Assembly (NCBI GenBank): GCA_964476595.1 | Contig: CAYZCL010000006.1 | Span: 26,748-90,747, forward strand | Direction of reading: 5' to 3' | DNA: 64,000 nt | From: JALSRD01 sp964476595 | GTDB lineage: Bacteria > Desulfobacterota > Desulfobacteria > Desulfobacterales > JALSRD01 | Shown here: positions 9,124 through 16,661 of the stretch, in pieces | Numbering within the stretch: the stretch's first letter is position 1 | Layout of the letters: each line of letters opens with the position of its first letter | Made by a program: the position numbers and the translations under genes | The notes under the pieces: model-generated | Database searches by the model: none | What the model was told of the DNA's origin: nothing | Seen by the model: only the letters and a program-made list of their open reading frames with translations

Positions 9124-9303
9124 TTATTCCTCTTCCTCGATGATGGCGCGTCCCCGGTACATGCCGCAGCTGGGGCAGGCGTGGTGCGGCAGCTTGCTCT
9201 CGCCGCATTCCGGGCAAGTGGTCACGTTGGGCCCGGCGGTTTTCTTATGTGTACGCCGCATGTCGCGTTTTGACTTGGAAGTCTTGCGTTTTGGAACAGC
9301 CAT
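9124..9303 (-). CDS. rpmF: 50S ribosomal protein L32
   Basis: This 59-residue protein starts MAVPKRKTSKSKRDMRRTH, the L32 N-terminus, and has a zinc ribbon of two CxxC pairs (CPEC and CPSC). An AGGAG site lies 7 bases before the ATG. It is the first gene of the long minus-strand series. The rpmF to fatty-acid-gene linkage is widely conserved in bacteria, although here plsX and fabH are absent. Confidence 0.96.
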   Translation of the reverse strand: MAVPKRKTSKSKRDMRRTHKKTAGPNVTTCPECGESKLPHHACPSCGMYRGRAIIEEEE

Positions 9304-9375
9304 TAGTAATCTCCTAACTACCTGTAATCAATAAAAATTTATCCGGCCAAAGTGCTTATCGAAAAGTTTCGCATT

Positions 9376-9404
9376 TAAGTAAATGAAAAGCGGTGGAATG
9401 TCAA
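9376..9404 (-). promoter_or_regulatory. candidate sigma-70 promoter for rpmF series
   Basis: On the minus strand a perfect -35 TTGACA (9399-9404) is followed after 17 bases by a weak -10 (TACTTA). It lies about 70 bases before the rpmF start in an AT-rich stretch. The -10 is poor, so the call is tentative. Confidence 0.4.
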
Positions 9405-9606
9405 GGCTTTTTGCGTTTTTTTTGCAATCGCCTATTGAGGCCTCCAAACCGATGTGCTATTAGGTGCTTCTTTGGTGCCGGACCACAGGTGTCGATATTT
9501 GCAACCATTTGAAATATCGTCGGATAAATGACAGATACGGCAGACCCCGACGGCTCGGCCGTACCCGTGCGGCCCGGGAAACGGCCTGCGCCGCTGATTC
9601 GGCTGC

Positions 9607-9631
9607 GATCGGGGTGCCGGGCGCCCCGATC
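9607..9631. repeat. inverted repeat in rpmF/gltX gap
   Basis: Arms GATCGGGG (9607-9614) and CCCCGATC (9624-9631) flank a 9-base loop. No U-run follows on either strand, so it is not a standard terminator. It could be an operator or a structured leader for gltX. Confidence 0.4.
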
Positions 9632-9871
9632 ACTTTACTTGTCCAATATAGATAAGTAGAATAGCGCGGCCTTCTTTTGCCTGCCGATTTACTTGCAGAA
9701 AGAGGCAACGTGCACCCGAAGACAACATTTTGACTTGAATTTCAGCGGATTGAACAACCACATTTTTCATCCGGGGAGTGCTTCGCAGCCTTCCGGACGA
9801 TCTTTAATCGGCGGAACGGATTCCTGCCCACAGCTGCAGGAGGAATGTAGCCGCCCCTGCGAGGACACATC

Positions 9872-11290
9872 ATGGATCCTGTCGTCACGCGTTTTCCCCC
9901 CAGCCCCACGGGCTACCTGCACGTCGGCGGTGCCCGCACGGCCCTCTTCAATTGGCTTTACGCCCGCCACACGGGGGGGCGTTTCGTCCTGAGAATCGAA
10001 GACACGGACACCGCCCGTTCGACCCAGGCGGCCGTGGACGCCATTTTCGAAGCCCTGGAGTGGCTGGGCATCGACTGGGACGACGGCCCCTATTACCAGT
10101 CCCGGCGCCTGGACATCTACCAAGCCTACATCGACCGCCTGCTGGCGGCGGGCCGGGCCTACTACTGCACCTGCACGCCCGAGGAGCTGGCCGAGAAGAG
10201 ACAGAAGGCGCTGGCCGCCGGACTGGACGTACGCTACGACGGCACCTGCCGCGAGCGGGGGCTGCCCAAAAGCGCGGACGCCGTGGTGCGCTTCAAGACC
10301 CCGTCCGACGGCACCACCACCGTCCACGATGTGGTCAAGGGCGACATTACCTTCGAAAACCGCGAAATCGGCGACTTCGTCATCCAGCGCAGCGACGGCG
10401 TGCCGACCTACAACTTCGCGGTGGTCATCGACGACATCACTATGGGCATCAACACCATCATCCGGGGCGACGACCACGTCAGCAACACCCCCAAGCAGAT
10501 CCTCATCTACCAGGCCCTGGGCGAGAAACTGCCGCTCTACGGCCACGTGCCCATGGTCTTGGGCCAGGACCGCACCAAGCTGAGCAAACGCCACGGCGCC
10601 ATGTCGGTCACCGCGTACCGCGACATGGGCTACCTGCCCGAGGCGCTCATCAACTACCTCGTGCGCCTGGGCTGGTCCTGCGGCGACCAGGAGTTTTTCA
10701 CCCGCGAGGAGCTGATCGAGAAATTCAGCCTGGAAAACCTGGGCAAATCGGCCGGCGTCTTCGATCCTGAAAAGCTGCTGGCCCTGAATTTCGATCACAT
10801 CAAGGCTGCCGACCCCGCCCGCCTGGCCGGCCTCCTGCGCCCTTTCCTGGAGCGGGAAGGATACGACGTCGACGCCGGCCCCGACCTGGAGCAGATCATC
10901 GCCACCCTCAACCAGCGCAGCAAGACTCTCAAAGACATGGCCCGCGACGCGGCATTCTACTTTCACGAGGAGATCGAATTCGACCCCGCGGCGGCCAAAA
11001 AATTCCTGCGACCGGCGGTGCTGGAGGCGCTGCGGCTGCTGCGCGACCGACTGCGACGGCTGGAGACCTTTTCCGAAAAGGAACTGGAGGCGGTGTTTGC
11101 CTCCGTCATGGAAAAGACGGGCTTCAAGCTGGGCAAGATCGCCCAGCCCGTGCGGGTGGCGCTGACCGGCAAGACCGCCAGCCCCGGCATCTTCGAGATC
11201 ATGGACGTGCTGGGACCGCAGCGCGTGCTGGCCCGGCTGGAACGCGCCATCGCCTTCATCGAGCGGCGCGCGGCGTCGGCCGACAAATAG
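9872..11290 (+). CDS. gltX: glutamyl-tRNA synthetase
   Basis: This 472-residue class I synthetase has the HIGH-type motif H17-V-G-G20 and the KMSKS-type motif K236-L-S-K-R240. Cysteines C99, C101 and C126 match the zinc site of bacterial GluRS. It charges tRNA-Glu, and in organisms lacking GlnRS it also mischarges tRNA-Gln for GatCAB. A tRNA-Gln gene follows 46 bases after the stop, which is suggestive but does not prove non-discriminating activity. Confidence 0.96.
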   Translation: MDPVVTRFPPSPTGYLHVGGARTALFNWLYARHTGGRFVLRIEDTDTARSTQAAVDAIFEALEWLGIDWDDGPYYQSRRLDIYQAYIDRLLAAGRAYYCTCTPEELAEKRQKALAAGLDVRYDGTCRERGLPKSADAVVRFKTPSDGTTTVHDVVKGDITFENREIGDFVIQRSDGVPTYNFAVVIDDITMGINTIIRGDDHVSNTPKQILIYQALGEKLPLYGHVPMVLGQDRTKLSKRHGAMSVTAYRDMGYLPEALINYLVRLGWSCGDQEFFTREELIEKFSLENLGKSAGVFDPEKLLALNFDHIKAADPARLAGLLRPFLEREGYDVDAGPDLEQIIATLNQRSKTLKDMARDAAFYFHEEIEFDPAAAKKFLRPAVLEALRLLRDRLRRLETFSEKELEAVFASVMEKTGFKLGKIAQPVRVALTGKTASPGIFEIMDVLGPQRVLARLERAIAFIERRAASADK

Positions 11291-11336
11291 GGCTTGACCT
11301 CGAAGGAGAAATCGTGTAAGGAGCGCTTTTACATAC

Positions 11337-11410
11337 TGAGGGATCGTCTAGCGGCAGGACGACGGGTTCTGGCCCCGTTAACCCAGGTTCGAATCCTGGT
11401 CCCTCAGCCA
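11337..11410 (+). tRNA. tRNA-Gln (anticodon CTG)
   Basis: A complete cloverleaf is readable: acceptor stem TGAGGGA/TCCCTCA, anticodon stem ACGGG/CCCGT around the loop TTCTGGC (anticodon CTG), T-arm with GGTTCGAATCC, discriminator G and encoded CCA at 11408-11410. The D-arm (TCGTCTAGCGGCAGGA) resembles tRNA-Glu/Gln. It lies between gltX and an intrinsic terminator and may be co-transcribed with gltX. Confidence 0.95.
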
Positions 11411-11420
11411 CTGCAAAATC

Positions 11421-11454
11421 AGGGACGGCGATACCCTTCGCCGTCCCTTTTTTT
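11421..11454 (+). terminator. intrinsic terminator after tRNA-Gln
   Basis: An 11-bp perfect stem (AGGGACGGCGA / TCGCCGTCCCT) with a 6-base loop is followed by a run of seven T. It ends the gltX-tRNA transcript. Confidence 0.92.
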
Positions 11455-11628
11455 GTCAGCCCCTGTGGGAGCCCCCGCCCGTGATACCGGCGCCGAAAAA
11501 CCAGCGGCCGCCGGATTGCCTGTAACCTTTCCATGCCCCATGCGTTTCAGCGTCAGGATGCATCCGGATGATCCGGCACGGCGTGTTCGGCAACCTTCAA
11601 CCGATTCGACATGGAGAGGAGAAACGAA

Positions 11629-12180
11629 ATGTTTACCAGAATCTGCAAGATCGGACTCGTAGTCACGGCAATCGCGGTATTGAGCGTTCCGGCCTGGAGC
11701 GCGGTGACCGATGGCACCGTGACCGCCCGGGCGGTCACGCAAGCAGTCTCCCCCGTGAATATGCCGGCAGCGGAAACCGCCGCCCCTGTCTCCCGAAACG
11801 CCATGGTGCCGATGCTTCTCGCCCGCGGCGGCGGGGCCGGTGGCGGGGCCGGCGCGGGCGGTTGTGACGGCGCCGGTATAGGGGCCGGTGTCGGTGCCGG
11901 CGGCAGCGCCGGAGCGGGCGGCGCGGGGTCGGGGGCCGGAACGGGCGGCGTCGGTGCCGCTGGAAGCCCCGGGGACGCCGGGGCCGTGGGCGGCATGGGC
12001 CCCGCGGCGGGCCCCGGTCCCGCCGCGGCAATGGGCTCCGGTGAATGTGACGGAACCGGTATCGGCGCCGGAACCGGCATGGGCTCGGCCAATGCCTTCG
12101 GCTATGGTCCCGGCGACGGCACCGGCTTTGATGGCGACGGCCCTCAGGACGGCACGGGATTCGGAGCCACCGATCGCTGA
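11629..12180 (+). CDS. exported Gly/Ala-rich repeat protein
   Basis: This 183-residue protein begins with a signal peptide (MFTRICKIGLVVTAIAVLSV, likely cleaved after PAWS or nearby). The start has a GGAGAGGAG ribosome site. After about residue 65 it becomes almost pure Gly/Ala, with two copies of a cysteine motif CDGxGIGAGxG, then repeated DGTG units (CDGTGIG, GDGTGFD, QDGTGFG) to the end. The mature protein has only two cysteines, one per CDG motif. I do not recognise a named family. It is likely a secreted or surface structural polypeptide. Codon use is GC-biased like its neighbours. Confidence 0.72.
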   Translation: MFTRICKIGLVVTAIAVLSVPAWSAVTDGTVTARAVTQAVSPVNMPAAETAAPVSRNAMVPMLLARGGGAGGGAGAGGCDGAGIGAGVGAGGSAGAGGAGSGAGTGGVGAAGSPGDAGAVGGMGPAAGPGPAAAMGSGECDGTGIGAGTGMGSANAFGYGPGDGTGFDGDGPQDGTGFGATDR

Positions 12181-12206
12181 TCACCCGTGACGCCGAAATC
12201 TGGAGG

Positions 12207-12229
12207 AAGGGGCCCTGCCCGGGCCCCTT
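12207..12229 (+). terminator. GC-rich hairpin after the Gly/Ala-rich gene
   Basis: A 9-bp stem AAGGGGCCC/GGGCCCCTT with a 5-base loop starts 27 bases after the stop codon. Only a weak T-rich stretch follows (GATTCCCTTCC), so termination efficiency is uncertain. Confidence 0.5.
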
Positions 12230-12494
12230 GATTCCCTTCCACCGCAAGCCCCTTCCCGGTGCCTCCCCTCCGCGGTTATCTTCGTCGCATCAGCCCCCTG
12301 CAAAGCCCTCGTCGAATTCGATGAATTTCTCATGGCTGGCGCCGCGTCGGGCAGGCGACATTGAGACATAAAACTCTTAATATGTGATAACTATTCCACA
12401 AAACCATGAAATCATTTTCTCAAAAAAGAGCCGACACTTTATGGTATACACCCTCAACTATCTCATATTTCTGGAATATTTTTACAATCACGCC

Positions 12495-12510
12495 CGGTAC
12501 TATTCTTGCT
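12495..12510 (+). promoter_or_regulatory. candidate sigma-54 promoter
   Basis: CGGTACTATTCTTGCT has GG (12496-12497) and GC (12508-12509) separated by exactly 10 bases, and matches the RpoN consensus at GGnAC and TTGCW. Transcription would start near 12520, about 20 bases before the riboswitch. PEP-CTERM genes in exosortase systems are often under PrsK/PrsR-RpoN control, which fits. A near-identical site precedes the FG-GAP gene (56359-56374). Confidence 0.65.
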
Positions 12511-12540
12511 TGTACAGGTTGTTGCAATCAAAACAAGACA

Positions 12541-12630
12541 AAACCAAACCTGCCGTGAGACAGGGACGGAAAGCCACGGGCCTCTGAGGGGTACCAAACA
12601 GTGTCCCCCTGGGAGAAAGTCGGGTTGCCT
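12541..12630 (+). promoter_or_regulatory. cyclic-di-GMP-I (GEMM-I) riboswitch aptamer
   Basis: The sequence follows the GEMM-I order: AAACC (12546-12550), a GNRA-capped stem CCTGCC-GTGA-GACAGG, the core GGGACGGAAAGCC, the receptor-side ACGGGCC, a second helix, and a closing GGGTTGCC (12622-12629). These blocks align with the Vibrio Vc2 aptamer (AAACC, GGGACGCAAAGCC, GGGGUUACC). It lies 86 bases upstream of the PEP-CTERM start. This family binds c-di-GMP and commonly controls surface and matrix genes in Deltaproteobacteria. Confidence 0.85.
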
Positions 12631-12664
12631 TGATAAAGGGGGTGATTCGGCTTTTTTGTTTTTC
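12616..12664 (+). terminator. riboswitch expression platform terminator
   Basis: AAAGTCGGGT (12616-12625) can pair over 10 bp (including G-U pairs) with ATTCGGCTTT (12645-12654), followed by TTTGTTTTTC. The 5' arm includes bases of the aptamer's closing GGGTT segment, so aptamer and terminator are mutually exclusive. That predicts c-di-GMP binding prevents termination (an ON switch). The pairing was read by eye. Confidence 0.6.
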
Positions 12665-12715
12665 ATGGGCAGCAAAATTCAAACGGTAATCCTAACTTCG
12701 AAGGAGTCAAAAGCG

Positions 12716-13348
12716 ATGAAAGCGACATGCTCTATTTTCTTATCGGCCTTCATTATCCTGTTTTCGGCAAACGCAAACGCAGCGCTGATCAAATGTGTCT
12801 TTGAAGGAGATATTTCATTTGCATTTGACAATACGGGTACGATCGATTTCAACACAGTTGATTCCTATTCGGGTGTACTGGTCTACGATACGTCCACAAC
12901 CGACACACGTCCCGAATCGGATGTGGGGAAATATATCGGTGCCATCAAGGAGTTTACGGTATCACTCGGAGGGCACCTGTTTACTCTCGACTCTCCCGGA
13001 ACCAGCAGCATATCGGTATCTGACGGGGACTGGGATCATTTGGTTTTCAATGCCGATCTGAACGGTCCGGGCGCCATTGGCAAGATCGACGCTGAAATCG
13101 ACCTCACCGATCAAGACGGGCAGGCCTTAACGGGCGACGCGTTGCCCGAGGCGATCAATCTGTCAGACTTCAATTCACCACGACGGCTTATCATGGGATG
13201 GAGCGAAGATGCTTTTTATCTAAACGGATCCAATCTGACCGGGTTCCAGGCCCCTCCTCCTGTCTCTGCTCCGGAACCGGCTACCATGCTGCTTTTAGGC
13301 GTCGGGATTTTGGGGCTCGCGGGATTCAGGAGGAAAGTAACAAAATAA
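12716..13348 (+). CDS. PEP-CTERM sorting domain protein
   Basis: This 210-residue exported protein has an N-terminal signal peptide (ending FSANANA) and a C-terminal PEP-CTERM tail: APEPATM, a hydrophobic helix LLLGVGILGLAG and basic FRRK. Such tails are recognised and cut by exosortase, sending the protein to the cell surface or biofilm matrix. The middle is Asp/Ser/Gly-rich beta-type sequence without a named domain. The start follows an AAGGAG site. Base composition is lower in GC than the flanks. No exosortase gene is in the window. Control appears to be sigma-54 plus c-di-GMP riboswitch. Confidence 0.92.
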   Translation: MKATCSIFLSAFIILFSANANAALIKCVFEGDISFAFDNTGTIDFNTVDSYSGVLVYDTSTTDTRPESDVGKYIGAIKEFTVSLGGHLFTLDSPGTSSISVSDGDWDHLVFNADLNGPGAIGKIDAEIDLTDQDGQALTGDALPEAINLSDFNSPRRLIMGWSEDAFYLNGSNLTGFQAPPPVSAPEPATMLLLGVGILGLAGFRRKVTK

Positions 13349-13574
13349 ACAAGCGGCACGGTGGAACGCCACCCGCGGACAGGGTTTCCACGGCAGTCGC
13401 AAGGCGAGTTACACTCTGGGGATGGTGAAAAGAGTAGCGGCGATCCCCAGGGCTCCCGTGCAAAAGACTCTGGACCAGGGCCCATCTAAGTGCTCCGTGG
13501 CTTTTTCCTGCGCTTCCGTTGCCCACGGCAACAGCCTGGCGCGGTGTGTGGGGGTCTATGGGGCATCACCGCCG

Positions 13575-16500
13575 TCAGAGAGCTTTAAGGTCCTCCAGGA
13601 TCAGGTAGATGGAGGGCACCAGGCACAGGGTGATGAAGGTGGCGAAGAGCACGCCGAAGCCCAGCGAGATGGCCATGGGGATCAGGAAGCGGGCCTGGCG
13701 CGAGGTCTCGAATATCATGGGGGCCAGGCCGCCGAAGGTGGTCACGGTGGTCAGGATGATGGGGCGGAAGCGCAGCTGGGCGGCCTGCAGCACGGCGGCG
13801 TAAGGCCGGCGGCCGTCGCGGCGCAGGCGGTTGGTCATGTCGATGAGCACCAGCGAGTCGTTGATCACCACGCCGGTCAGGGCCAGCACGCCGAACATGC
13901 TGATGACGCTCAGGCTGTAGCCCATGATCAGGTGGCCGATGACGGCCCCCACGATGCCGAACGGGATCGAGGCCATGATGATCACCGGCTGGATGTAGCT
14001 GTTGAGCGGCACGGCCAGCATGGCGAAGATCACCAGCAGCACGATCCCCATGCCCTGAAAGAGGCTCTGCATGCTTTTGCGCCGGTCGGCCTGGCGGCCC
14101 TCGAAGCTGTACCCCAGTCCCGGGAATTCGGCCTGCAGGGCCGGCAGGGTCTCGGCCTTGACGGCCCGCAGCACCTGGTCGGCCCGGCTGCGCGGGCGCA
14201 CGTCGGCGGTCACCGTCACGATGCGGCGGCCGTTGCGCCGGTTGATGTCGGTGTAGGCCCGCCCCTTTTTCACGGTCACCGCGCTGCGCAGCGGGATCTC
14301 GCCCCCGGCGGGGGTGCGCAGGATCATCTCCTCGAGGTTGTACTCCGAGACGCGCTCGGCGCGGGGCAGCCGCACCATGACCTTGACCTCGTTTCTGCCG
14401 CGCTGCTGGCGCAGGGCCTCGGCGCCGTAAAAGGCGTTGCGCACCTGACGTGCGATGTCGGTGGCCGTCAGTCCCAGGCTGCGCGCCGCCGGAAGCACCT
14501 TGAAGTCGATCTGCCGCTTGCCCGGCGCAAATCCGTCGTCCACGTCCACCACGCTCGGATAGTAGGACAGGGCCCGGGCCAGTGCGGCGCCGGCGCGCTC
14601 CAGGACCCGCATGTCGTGATGGCTGAGTTCCACCGCGATGGCCGCCCCGCGGCCCGGACCGCCGGCGTCGGACTCGAAGCGCAGCGACTCCAGGCCGGGG
14701 ATGCGCCCCACCCGCCGCCGCCATCGCGCGGTGAAGGCCGACGTGGAGACGGGGCGCACCTCCGGCGGTGTCAGGTAGACACGCACCTGCGCCACGTTGT
14801 CCTGGATGCTGGCGTAGATACCTTCCACCAGCGCCCGTCCGCCGTTTTCCCGCGCGATGTCCTGGGCGGCCCGCACCAGCCGCCGCTGCACGGCGCGCGT
14901 GCGCTCGAAAGCGCTGCCGAACGGCAACGTGGCCGTGACCTTGGCGTAGTCGGACTCCACCTTGGGAAACAGCTCGAAACCCAGCCGCCCGCTGCGGATG
15001 TAGCCGACGGTCACCATCAGCACGGCCAGGGCGATGCCCAGGGAGACATAGCGCCAGCGCAGCACCAGTCCCAGGAAGGGCCGGTACAGGCGGTCCACCA
15101 TCCGCAGGAAAAAGCGGCTGAAGCGCTGCTGCAGGTCCTGCAGCAGCCCGAACACGCCCCACGGCCGGCCGTCCTTCTGGTGGGCCAGGTGGGCCGGCAG
15201 GATCAGCAGGCTCTCCACCAGGGAGATGGCGAAGACGCTGAGCACCACCACCGGGATCTGCCGGAAGATCTTGCCCATGAAACCGGGCACGAAGAACATG
15301 GGCACAAAGGCCACCATGTTGGTCAGCACGCTGAAGACGACCGGAACGGCGATCTCGCGGGCGCCGGTGACGGCCGCCTCGAACCAGGGCATGCCGCGCT
15401 GGCGGTAATAGTAAACGTTTTCACCCACCACGATGGCGTCGTCCACCACGATGCCCAGGGTGACGATGAAAGCGAACATGGACACCATGTTGATGCTGAC
15501 GCCCACGGCCGGCAGAAAAAGCAGCGATCCCAGGAAGGAGATGGGAATGCCCAGGCTGACCCAGAAGGCCAGCCGCGTCTCCAGGAAGAGCGCCAGCAGC
15601 ACGAACACCAGCAGCAGGCCCAGGTAGCCGTTGCGCAGCAGCAGGCCCAGGCGCTGGCGGTAGATCTCGGAGCGGTCGTTGCGCAGGTCGATGAAGATTC
15701 CCGGCGGCAGGCCCGGACGCAGGTCGGCCAGCACCCGCCGCACGGCGTCGGACACCGTGATGGGGGTCTGGTCGCCCACGCGATAGACCTCGATGAGCAC
15801 GGCCGGCTTGCCGTTGTAGGTGGCTTCGCGGTCGGTCTCCTCGAAAGTCTCGCGTACCGTGGCCAGCTCTTCCAGCAGCACCTGGGTGCCGTCGGGGGCC
15901 GTGATGATGGGGATCAGGCCGAACTCGCGGCCCGCCTCGCGGCGCTCCTTCATGCGCACCAGGATATCGCCGCCGGGCGTCTTGATGGCCCCTCCGGGCA
16001 GTTCCACCGCCGCCCGGCGGATTCGGCGGGCCACGTCGTCCAGGGTCAGGCCGTACTGCCGCAGGGCTTCCTGGGGGATCTCGACGCTGATCTCGTAGCG
16101 GCGCACCCCGGTGAGGTCGGCCTGGGTGATACGCGGACTCTGCAGCAGGCGGTCGCGCACGACCTCGGCCACCTCGCGCAGCACGCGCTCGCTCTGGTCG
16201 CCGTAGACGGCCAGCGAAACCACGTAGCGCTTGCGCGCCACGATGGTCACCCGCGGATCCTCGGCCTCCTCGGGAAACGAGGTGATGCGGTCCACCTCGG
16301 ACTTGATCTCCTGGGCCAGCCGCTGGATGTCCCCGCCCTCGATCATCTCGACGGTCACCGTGCCCGACCCTTCGCGCGCCTGCGAGGTCACCCGCTCGAT
16401 GCCTTCCAGTCCCTGCACCGCCTCCTCGACGGCCAGCAGGATGCCCTGCTCGACTTCCTGCGGGCTGGCGCCGGGATACGGGACGGTGATGGTCACCATG

Positions 16501-16661
16501 TCCAGTTCGAAGTCCGGGAACACCTCCTGGCGGATGCGCGTACTGCAGAAAAGCCCGCCCACCAGCAGCACCAGCATGAGCAGGTTGGCGGTCACCGAGT
16601 GGCCGGCCATCCAGCCGATGGGACCCCGGGAGACCCTTTGCCCGTCGGGTCGCTCAGCCAC
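13575..16661 (-). CDS. RND-family efflux transporter permease (AcrB/MMPL-type)
   Basis: This 1028-residue inner-membrane proton antiporter has the family layout of twelve membrane segments and two large periplasmic loops. The N-terminal block YPGASPQEVEQGI and TM4 with the proton-relay acids (GIVVDDAIVVGENV) are clear. The second half has GVVINDSLVLID in the TM10 region. It overlaps the membrane-fusion gene by 8 bases. The substrate is unknown; the sequence resembles broad-specificity or organic-solvent pumps more than the heavy-metal CusA group. Confidence 0.94.
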   Translation of the reverse strand: MAERPDGQRVSRGPIGWMAGHSVTANLLMLVLLVGGLFCSTRIRQEVFPDFELDMVTITVPYPGASPQEVEQGILLAVEEAVQGLEGIERVTSQAREGSGTVTVEMIEGGDIQRLAQEIKSEVDRITSFPEEAEDPRVTIVARKRYVVSLAVYGDQSERVLREVAEVVRDRLLQSPRITQADLTGVRRYEISVEIPQEALRQYGLTLDDVARRIRRAAVELPGGAIKTPGGDILVRMKERREAGREFGLIPIITAPDGTQVLLEELATVRETFEETDREATYNGKPAVLIEVYRVGDQTPITVSDAVRRVLADLRPGLPPGIFIDLRNDRSEIYRQRLGLLLRNGYLGLLLVFVLLALFLETRLAFWVSLGIPISFLGSLLFLPAVGVSINMVSMFAFIVTLGIVVDDAIVVGENVYYYRQRGMPWFEAAVTGAREIAVPVVFSVLTNMVAFVPMFFVPGFMGKIFRQIPVVVLSVFAISLVESLLILPAHLAHQKDGRPWGVFGLLQDLQQRFSRFFLRMVDRLYRPFLGLVLRWRYVSLGIALAVLMVTVGYIRSGRLGFELFPKVESDYAKVTATLPFGSAFERTRAVQRRLVRAAQDIARENGGRALVEGIYASIQDNVAQVRVYLTPPEVRPVSTSAFTARWRRRVGRIPGLESLRFESDAGGPGRGAAIAVELSHHDMRVLERAGAALARALSYYPSVVDVDDGFAPGKRQIDFKVLPAARSLGLTATDIARQVRNAFYGAEALRQQRGRNEVKVMVRLPRAERVSEYNLEEMILRTPAGGEIPLRSAVTVKKGRAYTDINRRNGRRIVTVTADVRPRSRADQVLRAVKAETLPALQAEFPGLGYSFEGRQADRRKSMQSLFQGMGIVLLVIFAMLAVPLNSYIQPVIIMASIPFGIVGAVIGHLIMGYSLSVISMFGVLALTGVVINDSLVLIDMTNRLRRDGRRPYAAVLQAAQLRFRPIILTTVTTFGGLAPMIFETSRQARFLIPMAISLGFGVLFATFITLCLVPSIYLILEDLKAL

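Larger units (their letters stand above)
9304..9871. other. divergent intergenic region rpmF / gltX
   Basis: There are 568 bases without a convincing gene. The rpmF-proximal part is AT-rich and holds a likely minus-strand promoter (9376-9404). Around 9607-9631 is a GATCGGGG...CCCCGATC inverted repeat. The remainder upstream of gltX has no clear promoter that I could defend. Short open frames here have no ribosome site or recognisable sequence. Confidence 0.6.
12181..12715. other. AT-rich regulatory region before the PEP-CTERM gene
   Basis: No convincing gene lies here. It holds a GC hairpin (12207-12229), an unusually AT-rich stretch (about 12365-12495), a sigma-54-like promoter (12495-12510), a cyclic-di-GMP-I riboswitch (about 12541-12630) and an overlapping terminator (12616-12664). 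An ATG-initiated frame at 12384-12587 runs into the aptamer and is not a gene. Confidence 0.75.

Noticed and set aside
9464..9655. 63-codon plus-strand frame before gltX
   Set aside because: No ribosome site, no family sequence, and it spans an inverted repeat; treated as non-coding.
12384..12587. 67-codon ATG-initiated frame in the AT-rich region
   Set aside because: It overlaps the c-di-GMP aptamer, has no ribosome site and no recognisable sequence.
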